Below, one piece after another: positions 1-5,411 of a DNA stretch of 12,726 nt. The notes beneath the pieces were generated by a model. That model saw only the letters and a program-made list of their open reading frames with translations. It had not been told where the DNA came from and made no database searches. Position 1 is the stretch's first letter. Each line of letters begins with the position of its first letter. The position numbers and the translations under genes are program-made. Source of the stretch: a bacterium UBP4_UBA6127 (GTDB lineage Bacteria; UBP4; UBA4092); the NCBI GenBank assembly GCA_002428325.1, contig DIVR01000057.1, positions 1-12,726 on the forward strand, written 5' to 3'.

Positions 1-506
1 TTTGGGGATTAGTGACTACCTGGGAGAAAAATCAGGTCAAGATATTCAGCCAATCCCTTTTTGAAGGAGCTGAATCGGTGATGCCGGCGGTATTGCTGAT
101 GATTGGTATCGGAATGCTTCTAAAAGCTGTAACCCTGCCGACGGTTTCAGGCTATTTAAAACCCCTGCTTTCGACGATTATTCCCAGCTCCCCCCTGATG
201 TATGTGGTTATATTTACAGTTCTGGCGCCATTGGCTCTCTATCGAGGTCCCCTGAATGTCTGGGGCATGGGTTCAGGGTTGGCGGGTATTATGCTCTCAA
301 CCGGAATTCTACCTCCCCCTTCCATTATGGCCCTTCTGATTTCAGTCGGTGCCCTTCAGGGTGTCTGTGACCCCACCAATACCCATAATGTCTGGATTGC
401 CGGATATCTTGGGATTGATGTTATCAGTATTACTAAGAAAATGATTGTTTATATCTGGGTGCTGGCGGCCTGTGGATTGGTTATCTCAGCCTTATCCTAT
501 CTTTAA
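1..506 (+). CDS. C-terminal part of a putative organic-acid permease (GntP/CitMHS-like ion transporter superfamily), 5' end outside window
   Basis: The reading frame is open from the left edge of the window (codons from position 3 read W-G-L-V-T-T-W) and stops at 504-506, so the GTG at 12 is probably internal and the gene starts upstream. About 168 residues are visible. They contain roughly four or five hydrophobic segments: around the MPAVLLMIGIGMLL stretch, the MYVVIFTVLAPLAL stretch, a Gly-rich helix after ALYRGPLN, an ALLISVGALQG segment, and a last helix MIVYIWVLAACGLVI that ends at the C-terminus. The polar loop CDPTNTHNVW between hydrophobic segments resembles the substrate-site re-entrant loops of ion transporter superfamily permeases for citrate, gluconate or other organic acids. 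A good terminator follows directly. The inner-membrane location is secure; the family is moderately supported and the substrate is not known. Confidence 0.65.
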   Translation, partial: WGLVTTWEKNQVKIFSQSLFEGAESVMPAVLLMIGIGMLLKAVTLPTVSGYLKPLLSTIIPSSPLMYVVIFTVLAPLALYRGPLNVWGMGSGLAGIMLSTGILPPPSIMALLISVGALQGVCDPTNTHNVWIAGYLGIDVISITKKMIVYIWVLAACGLVISALSYL

Positions 507-529
507 AGCCGATTAACTGATTGAAATAC

Positions 530-572
530 AAGCCTCCCTGTTTTTATTGATCCAGCAGTGAGGCTTTTTTTT
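530..572 (+). terminator. Intrinsic terminator of the permease gene
   Basis: AAGCCTC (530-536) pairs with GAGGCTT (560-566). After one C/T mismatch, CTG (538-540) pairs with CAG (556-558), leaving a loop of about 15 nt. A run of eight T (565-572) follows. It lies 24 nt after the permease stop codon. Confidence 0.8.
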
Positions 573-682
573 GTTTATTGATATTGAGAGTATAAATTTT
601 CAGGATAATTCTGTTAATCACTATATATTATCCTTATACGGGGCTGAATCGGATAAATATCTTCCAATTCCTGTAAGGAACA

Positions 683-1477
683 TTAAAACAATTCAGGTTG
701 ATACTGTTTAGGCGGCCAAAAGACACCTAAGACCATCCAGTTATTCCATGGGAAACTTGTACCCATAAAAAAACTCGTGTCTCTATCTGAATGGCACATC
801 TCATATAGAAATTTATTTTTGACGCTTTCCGCAGCAGCTTTATCTGACCCTAAACGTTCAGATTCTTTAAGAAATAAATTACCCAATTCCCAGTCAATAA
901 TTAATGAATGATGAGGCTCACAAGAATCAGGGCATTCATATATATAGTAAAATTTATAAGGGATTTTTCTCAATGGTTTTAATGGCTTTTCAAAAAGAAG
1001 TAATTGATCATAAATTGCTTTTTTAGATTCATCCCAGTCATCGTCATCTTCTATTATTTCGATATCTAATATTTTAGAAGGTTTTATGATTCCTAAAGAT
1101 ATTTTTTCATTATCATATGCAGTTTTAAGCTCTATTAGTGTGTTTGTTGGCAGGGAATCAATGAGATACCTACGTTCTCTCCATCCATTTTGGGGTGAAA
1201 TGGGATCTCCAATAAAAGATAGAGTTTCCAAGTGGGGTCTTCGGCTTTCGACTCTAGTATCATTTCCGGCACCCTGCTGTTCCAGATCCACTTCAATCCA
1301 TTGATATTTTTGAAATCTTCTATCTTTGGGTTGATATCTATAGTCAATAGGATATAATCTAACCCATTTACCTGTTTCGGTAATACCAGCGGTGCAAACA
1401 GTTTCATAATATTTTTTAGATGGATTGGGATAAGTCATGACAGTTATTAATATTCGAGAACGATTGCAATTCCCCAT
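683..1477 (-). CDS. DuOB-like (dual OB-fold) protein, partner of the DUF488 gene
   Basis: This is a 264-aa soluble protein with no signal peptide or membrane segment. The open frame extends to an ATG at 1558, but that start would overlap the upstream gene by 67 nt. The ATG at 1475-1477 has AGGGG six nt upstream and leaves a clean 14-nt gap after the DUF488 stop, so it is chosen. Residues 27-60 (VCTAGITETGKWVRLYPI, then a KYQWIEVDL strand) form a beta-rich N-terminal unit. Residues 174-205 contain CPDSCEPHH followed by SLIIDWELG, a possible metal-binding or nucleic-acid-binding patch (C182, C186, H189, H190). The C-terminus has DTSFFMGT and MVLGVFWPPK. From memory this pattern matches proteins annotated as dual OB domain-containing, found beside DUF488 genes. 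OB folds usually bind single-stranded nucleic acid. The family call is from memory, and the function is unknown. Confidence 0.6.
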   Translation of the reverse strand: MGNCNRSRILITVMTYPNPSKKYYETVCTAGITETGKWVRLYPIDYRYQPKDRRFQKYQWIEVDLEQQGAGNDTRVESRRPHLETLSFIGDPISPQNGWRERRYLIDSLPTNTLIELKTAYDNEKISLGIIKPSKILDIEIIEDDDDWDESKKAIYDQLLLFEKPLKPLRKIPYKFYYIYECPDSCEPHHSLIIDWELGNLFLKESERLGSDKAAAESVKNKFLYEMCHSDRDTSFFMGTSFPWNNWMVLGVFWPPKQYQPELF

Positions 1478-1491
1478 GTTTTCCCCTGAAA

Positions 1492-2358
1492 TTATAAGTT
1501 TATGATTGAAAGCTTCATTTGTTGGGATAAAACTCGAGCTAATCTTAATCGATGGCAATACTCTGGATTAGATTCCATACATAACAATGTGCTGGTTTTT
1601 TCCTTCATTAAAAAAGCAATCTGATCAATAGAATCTTTTGTTTTAGGTAATACTTCTTTCTCGTATTTATTAAAGAGAATTTGGTAATCATCCCAATTAT
1701 CCAGATTTTGCCGGAAACTTGATGGGATGCCCAGTTCAGGAAAATGGTAATATTCAATATCAAGTTTCTTACATAAATTAGATAGAGTGCTTTTATGAAA
1801 TCCATATCTTCTGGAAATTGGATTGTTCCTAACATCAATTAATCTTTCTATTCCGGAAAGCATTAATTTATTCAGAAATGCATCAATTGAAGAACCTTCA
1901 TAACCCATTGTATATACTTGTTTATCTGCTATTGGCTTTTCAATGATTGGTTGGTTAAGAAGTTTACTGTTGATTGCATACCAAGGATACTGTTGGTAAG
2001 CTAAGTTAATTAATTCGTTATCGGATATTCCCTTATATTTAAAATGTAATCTTGCCAGATCTTCCTTGATTTTCGAGGGTATTAATTTCGCCGATATAAT
2101 ACCTTGAGATGTCAGTTGCCAATGAATTTTATCCTTATTGAGTACTTCACCGGAATTAATCATAAGATTTACATCATGGTAAAGCTGAAAAGAAAAAGGT
2201 CCATAATGGTAGGGCAAAAAATCATAAAAACTGGTTTTTTGAATATTGAGAGATTCATTTTTTGATAAAAAACAACTTTTCAGCAATCTTAAATGGTTTA
2301 AGGTTCCACCCGATAACCACAAATAATAAAGAAGTATTTTTTGTCGAGTTAACAGCAT
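1492..2358 (-). CDS. DUF488 protein with N-terminal SocA/Panacea-like domain
   Basis: This 288-aa protein is the first gene of a two-gene operon. The C-terminal half (about 147-285) carries the DUF488 hallmarks in order: YTMGYEGSSI (149-158), LIDVRNNPISRRYGF (173-187), YYHFPELGIP (203-212) and LLCMESNPEYCHR (258-270) with a conserved Cys-His pair. The N-terminal half (about 1-95) begins with a hydrophobic LLYYLWLSGG helix and contains YDFLPYHYGPFSFQLYHD (45-62). That segment resembles the YGP..LY motif of DUF4065/SocA-type (Panacea) domains, which in other proteins act as antitoxin or proteolysis-adaptor modules. DUF488 has no firmly established reaction. The pair looks like an accessory, possibly defence or nucleic-acid-related, unit. 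The ATG at 2358 is the first usable start; its AAGGA is about 14 nt upstream, which is long. DUF488 is secure; the N-terminal resemblance is weaker. Confidence 0.8.
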   Translation of the reverse strand: MLLTRQKILLYYLWLSGGTLNHLRLLKSCFLSKNESLNIQKTSFYDFLPYHYGPFSFQLYHDVNLMINSGEVLNKDKIHWQLTSQGIISAKLIPSKIKEDLARLHFKYKGISDNELINLAYQQYPWYAINSKLLNQPIIEKPIADKQVYTMGYEGSSIDAFLNKLMLSGIERLIDVRNNPISRRYGFHKSTLSNLCKKLDIEYYHFPELGIPSSFRQNLDNWDDYQILFNKYEKEVLPKTKDSIDQIAFLMKEKTSTLLCMESNPEYCHRLRLARVLSQQMKLSIINL

Positions 2359-2453
2359 AAGTTTATTTTATATCCTTAGTCAAATCATAGATAGATCATG
2401 AGTTGTTCCGATACATTCTAAAAATAAGATAATTAAAAATATTGGTGTTATTA

Positions 2454-2471
2454 TTTTGACAGCTGTCAAAA
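2454..2471. promoter_or_regulatory. 18-bp perfect palindrome TTTTGACAGCTGTCAAAA, copy 1
   Basis: The sequence is perfectly self-complementary over 18 bp. Its 16-bp core (2455-2470) recurs exactly at 4254-4269. It lies about 95 nt upstream of the DUF488 gene and about 35 nt past the stop of the symporter gene, both on the minus strand. It contains TTGACA in both orientations, but no convincing -10 box is found at 16-18 nt here. An operator for a dimeric repressor is the simplest reading; the regulator is not in this window. Confidence 0.45.
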
Positions 2472-2500
2472 GGTCTTTCCGGGAGAATGAAAAAGTCCTT
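2470..2500 (-). terminator. Weak imperfect hairpin after the symporter gene
   Basis: On the minus strand AAGG, an A/A mismatch, then CTTT pair with AAAG, A, CCTT across a loop of about 12 nt. Two extra T-G pairs are possible inside, and only four T follow before the palindrome at 2454-2471. It lies 4 nt past the symporter stop. The short T tract and the internal mismatch make termination uncertain. Confidence 0.3.
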
Positions 2501-2504
2501 TATT

Positions 2505-3983
2505 TTAGGTTTCTTTCCTATTTTTAGTAACGTAAGTTACTAAATAAGAGACTGCCAAAGTCGTGAGACAACCCAAAGGAGTCAGCCAGGGCCAGGCTAA
2601 TTTAGGGAAGAACCCTTTAAAAATGAACCAGCTTTCCGGCCAGGGAGGAACCACTGCCAGGACCATGGCAAATCCTGCCACAGCCCCGATCACTACGGCT
2701 CTCTGATGGGTTTTTCGAGTCAGGAATCCCAGAAGGAATATCCCCAGTAAGGGTCCATAGGTATAGGAGGGAATCTTCAGGGCCAAATCAATCAGGGATT
2801 GCTGGGATTGGGAAGCAAGGAGGGCAACACTGACCGTAATGAGGCCCCAGAACGCAGTGAACCATCGGCCCATTTTCAGATAATGGGCATCCGGAGCATC
2901 GGGTTTGACATAGGGTTTATATAAATCGAAAATCAGGGCATTGGAGAGAGGATTGAAATCATTACTGCTCATAGCGGCGGCAAACACTCCAGCGACCACC
3001 ATTCCCCCTAATCCCCATGGCATGTAAGTGAGGGCAAACCGAGGGAAGACTTCTTCCATTTTCTTGAACTGGGATGCCACATCAGGATGAAGCTGGGAAT
3101 AGAAGAAATAAAGCAGGACTCCCAGGGTCAAAAAGAAAGCAAACTGGAAGAAGATGGCCAGCCCGCTGCCGATGATGATTCTCTTGGATTCTTTTTCAGT
3201 TCTGGCAGCTATGAGCCTTTGGGCTATTGATTGGTCCGTTCCATGGGTTCCCATGGTAAGGAAAGCTCCCCCTATCAGTCCGGCCCAGAAATTATAGGTG
3301 GTGGTCAGGTTAAAACCGGTGTCCCAGAACTGGAATTTCCCGGCGTTCCAGGCTTGTTGGAAGCTTAGGGCAGGGTGGGGTAACTGTTGGAAAATCACCA
3401 CATAGGCTCCCACGGCGCCAAACATATAGACCGCAAATTGCAGTACATCGGTCCAGATAACGGCCTTGAATCCTCCAAAGGTCATATAGAGGATGGATAA
3501 CAGGGTGGTCAGGATGATGCAGAACCAGATGGAAAGTCCGGTAACCACCATAATAACAATAGCTCCTACATATATCCGAATCCCGATAGCCAGGACCCGG
3601 CTGACCATAAAGGTGATGACCGCCACATTTTTGGTGGCCGCCCCGAATCTTTCGGTTAAAAACCCATAAATGGAATAAGAATCCCTCCCATATATCCGGG
3701 GGATAAATATCAGGGCTATCAGGCATCTTCCCACAATGTATCCCAGGGCAATCTGCAGAAAGGTATAATTCCCCTTCAGGCCAAAGGTGATGGCCGGGAC
3801 CGATAAAATGGTCACTGCGCTGGTTTCCTGGGCAATGATTGAGACCAGGATGGCCCACCAGGGAAGTTCTTTCCCCCCCAAAAAGTAATCTTTGGTGGAT
3901 TTCTGTTTCTTTGAAAAATACAGGCCTAGAAGAGTGGTGGCTATCAGGTAAACGATGACAATAATAGAATCAATGGCTTTCAT
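2505..3983 (-). CDS. Sodium:solute symporter (SSS family)
   Basis: This 492-aa inner-membrane protein has the usual SSS-family length and about 12-13 hydrophobic segments. After a first helix (IIVIVYLIATTLLGLYF) it has DYFLGGKELPWW and SIIAQETSAVTILSVPA, the typical helix-1/unwound region. The conserved FGGFKAVIWTDVLQF segment follows helix 5 and GTHGTDQSIAQRL is the usual cytoplasmic loop. The AAAMSSNDFNPLSN stretch carries the paired serines of the Na2 site. It would import a solute with Na+. The substrate cannot be read from sequence; proline, sugar, sialic-acid and carboxylate carriers all share this fold. The ATG at 3983 has AAAGGA about 13 nt upstream. The gene is more G+C-rich than the accessory blocks on both sides. 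It has a long leader with a candidate promoter and operator at 4240-4269. Confidence 0.93.
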   Translation of the reverse strand: MKAIDSIIVIVYLIATTLLGLYFSKKQKSTKDYFLGGKELPWWAILVSIIAQETSAVTILSVPAITFGLKGNYTFLQIALGYIVGRCLIALIFIPRIYGRDSYSIYGFLTERFGAATKNVAVITFMVSRVLAIGIRIYVGAIVIMVVTGLSIWFCIILTTLLSILYMTFGGFKAVIWTDVLQFAVYMFGAVGAYVVIFQQLPHPALSFQQAWNAGKFQFWDTGFNLTTTYNFWAGLIGGAFLTMGTHGTDQSIAQRLIAARTEKESKRIIIGSGLAIFFQFAFFLTLGVLLYFFYSQLHPDVASQFKKMEEVFPRFALTYMPWGLGGMVVAGVFAAAMSSNDFNPLSNALIFDLYKPYVKPDAPDAHYLKMGRWFTAFWGLITVSVALLASQSQQSLIDLALKIPSYTYGPLLGIFLLGFLTRKTHQRAVVIGAVAGFAMVLAVVPPWPESWFIFKGFFPKLAWPWLTPLGCLTTLAVSYLVTYVTKNRKET

Positions 3984-4133
3984 TCAGGATGATTATCCTT
4001 TCCATTTTTGATAAGCTGAATCGAGGGAATCATATCACAAACCGGCCTCCTCAGGGTAATTCCCCCTCTGATTAGTTTCCCGCCCGATTTTCCCCTCTTT
4101 CTCCCTTTTTCCTTCGGAGTGGATACGGAGTGG

Positions 4134-4162
4134 GACCCAGCCTGATCCCTTCAGCCTGGGTC
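4134..4162. other. Hairpin in the symporter leader
   Basis: GACCCAG (4134-4140) pairs with CTGGGTC (4156-4162). After a C/C mismatch, CTGA pairs with TCAG around a 5-nt loop. No T tract follows on either strand, so it is not a standard terminator. If transcription starts near 4233 on the minus strand, it would sit in the 5' untranslated leader of the symporter mRNA. Confidence 0.45.
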
Positions 4163-4168
4163 TTCCTC

Positions 4169-4183
4169 CCTTAATAATGGGTT
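4169..4183 (+). repeat. 15-bp direct repeat CCTTAATAATGGGTT, copy 1
   Basis: Identical to 4279-4293, offset by 110 bp. The two copies bracket the palindrome at 4254-4269 and the predicted symporter promoter. The role is unknown. Confidence 0.55.
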
Positions 4184-4239
4184 TATAGGAAGGAAGTTAA
4201 GCAGGAGAAATATATCGGATGATTGACAGGTAACTCAAT

Positions 4240-4268
4240 AAAATAGAATAGGGTTTGACAGCTGTCAA
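4240..4268 (-). promoter_or_regulatory. Candidate symporter promoter
   Basis: On the minus strand TTGACA (complement of 4263-4268) is followed by a 17-nt spacer and TATTTT (complement of 4240-4245). The -35 box is perfect; the -10 box matches four of six positions. Predicted transcription would start near 4233, giving a leader of about 250 nt before the symporter start. The -35 box lies inside a perfect palindrome. Confidence 0.5.
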
Positions 4269-4269
4269 A
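4254..4269. promoter_or_regulatory. 16-bp perfect palindrome TTTGACAGCTGTCAAA, copy 2
   Basis: Identical to the core of the palindrome at 2454-2471. Both copies are followed by AA or AG, then GTC, so about 20 bp are shared with one difference. It covers the predicted -35 box of the symporter gene, a classic repressor position. Confidence 0.55.
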
Positions 4270-4278
4270 AAGTCATAA

Positions 4279-4293
4279 CCTTAATAATGGGTT
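4279..4293 (+). repeat. 15-bp direct repeat CCTTAATAATGGGTT, copy 2
   Basis: Exact second copy of 4169-4183, starting 9 nt after the end of the palindrome at 4254-4269. Confidence 0.55.
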
Positions 4294-4380
4294 GTTCTCT
4301 TGATCCCCCAATATAACCTACCTTCTTAGTTCATACCTTTAAGGAAGAAAATGGGGTGAATTTCAAAAACATATCTTTTT

Positions 4381-4410
4381 TTGACAACAATTATTCTAAA
4401 AGAATATAAT
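4381..4410 (+). promoter_or_regulatory. Fully consensus promoter of the defence block
   Basis: TTGACA (4381-4386), an 18-nt AT-rich spacer and TATAAT (4405-4410) match the housekeeping sigma consensus at all 12 positions. Transcription would begin near 4417, run through the decayed restriction gene and reach the PC4 and helicase genes. No comparable promoter was found closer to 5182. Confidence 0.75.
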
Positions 4411-4576
4411 GCCTCTATGATGGTAATATCCAAGTCCAAAATAACCCTGTTACAGTCTTGTTATCCGCTAATTAAGAATCATTCTTATTTCTTATTGAAA
4501 ACACGGTTTTTTGATAATTTTGTACCCTCATACATGAAAACACCCTTGTTAATAACATAGAATTAAGGTTGGATAA

Positions 4577-5153
4577 AAAAAGCTAGAAATGAAAGCCTTT
4601 AATAAGCTGGGGACAGAAATCAATAATAAGTCTGCTTATGTTGTGAATTTTGATACAGATGAGTTGATAGATAATTCCATCACCGCAATCAACAAGGATT
4701 TATGGGTATCGAAGATTTTCTTCTCTGACCATGAAGGGGCGTTTTGGCGTAAATGCAATAGTTACGAAGCGCCATTTGTATGATCATATCCTATATGATT
4801 CTACCAATGAAAGAACTTTTGCTGAAAACTTGGATACCAGTGAAGAAGTTGCAGTCTATGTGAAGTTGCTAAGTGTTTTTTACATCACTACACCGGTAGG
4901 TAAATATAAGCCTGACTGGGCGATTGCGAAAGTGAAGCATATTTTCTTTTTTAGCAGAAGCCAATAGTTCTATGTCTTCCATGCAGCGATGGTTGAGTGA
5001 AGACGCAAAATCCATTGTGCTAGAGAGCATGTTAAAGCGATTAGTATGGAAAAAGTAAAATATGATGTGGTGGATAGTTATGGGACCTTGATGAATGAAG
5101 TAGTGAGTGCTAAAGCTGTCAGCTTAGCTGGCAGCAATGTTCTTAATACCTAA
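4577..5153 (+). pseudogene. Decayed C-terminal remnant of a type III restriction endonuclease (Res subunit)
   Basis: Pieces in shifting frames match, in order, the C-terminal part of type III Res proteins, which are normally around 900-1000 aa. Segment a (about 4577-4735) reads AFNKLGTEINNKSAYVV, then NFDTDELI and VSKIFF. Segment b (about 4770-4950, frame +1 from a) reads HILYDSTNERTFAENL and TPVGKYKPDWAIA, the PD-(D/E)XK nuclease region. Segment c (from 4951) reads LAEANSSMSSMQ in another frame, equal to the usual AETKGSMSS. Segment d (5016-5153, back in the frame of b) reads CAREHVKAIS and VKYDVVDSYGTLM, then stops. A large internal deletion lies between a and b; b to c is a one-base change at a T6 run (4947-4952). 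The helicase body and the Mod methyltransferase gene are absent. An ATG at 4589 could still be translated, but no working enzyme can result. The match is recognised by eye from family motifs. Confidence 0.85.
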
Positions 5154-5181
5154 TTAAAAGAAAAAAAGGAAAAATTCGATC

Positions 5182-5403
5182 ATGGCAGAATTCAAATATG
5201 AAATTACAGAACGTATTGCGGTTTTGTCCGAAAATGGTAAGGGCTGGACAAAGGAACTTAATAAAGTGAGCTGGAATGATAGACCTGCAAAATATGATCT
5301 AAGAGACTGGAACCATGAAGAAAAAAAGATGGGTAAAGGGGCCACATTGTCAGACGAAGAAGTTCGAAATCTCAGGGAAGTATTGAATGCAATAGAATTA
5401 TAA
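5182..5403 (+). CDS. YdbC-like PC4/p15 family ssDNA-binding protein
   Basis: This 73-aa protein is a complete small PC4-type domain. It starts with MAEFKYEITERIAVLSE, then GWTKELNKVSWNDRPAKYDLRDW, then KMGKGATLSDEEV and a C-terminal helix LREVLNAIEL. The order of beta strands (KYDLRDW, then a glycine-lysine GKG turn) followed by one helix is that of the PC4/YdbC family, whose members form dimers that bind single-stranded DNA. The length is typical for bacterial YdbC proteins. An AAGGA lies about 12 nt upstream of the ATG, after a poly-A stretch. It begins 28 nt after the restriction-gene remnant and ends 8 nt before the ATG of the giant helicase gene, so the two are almost certainly co-transcribed and perhaps translationally coupled. 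A role in presenting or protecting ssDNA for the helicase-nuclease is inferred. Confidence 0.88.
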   Translation: MAEFKYEITERIAVLSENGKGWTKELNKVSWNDRPAKYDLRDWNHEEKKMGKGATLSDEEVRNLREVLNAIEL

Positions 5404-5411
5404 AGCGGGTG

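Larger units (their letters stand above)
3984..4573. other. 590-bp divergent intergenic region between symporter and defence block
   Basis: No coding frame with family resemblance is seen here. From left to right it holds a pyrimidine-rich stretch (about 4060-4112), a hairpin (4134-4162), two copies of a 15-bp direct repeat (4169-4183 and 4279-4293), a palindrome with a candidate minus-strand promoter (4240-4269) and a consensus plus-strand promoter (4381-4410). From 4411 to 4573 the sequence is AT-rich with no clear element. It may be unrecognisably decayed restriction-gene DNA. Confidence 0.6.

Noticed and set aside
12..506. Complete small permease starting at GTG 12
   Set aside because: The frame is open to the window edge and the visible part is only a C-terminal portion of a larger transporter.
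1478..1558. Longer N-terminus for the DuOB-like gene from ATG 1558
   Set aside because: It would overlap the DUF488 gene by 67 nt, and the ATG at 1477 has a good AGGGG at proper distance.
2441..2471. Promoter of the DUF488 operon using the TTGACA in the left palindrome
   Set aside because: No acceptable -10 sequence occurs 16-18 nt downstream on the minus strand.
3310..3858. 182-codon open frame on the minus strand
   Set aside because: It lies wholly inside the symporter gene in another frame, reads as His/Pro/Gly-rich unnatural sequence and has no ribosome site. It is a shadow.
4134..4162. Riboswitch or intrinsic terminator in the symporter leader
   Set aside because: A single mismatched hairpin with no T tract and no recognisable aptamer core does not support either call.
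4589..4783. Independent 64-aa gene
   Set aside because: Its residues match an internal part of type III Res and the following frames continue the same protein, so it is a fragment of a pseudogene.
5154..5345. Minus-strand frame of 63 codons opposite the PC4 gene
   Set aside because: It is antisense to a clear PC4-family gene and has no family features.
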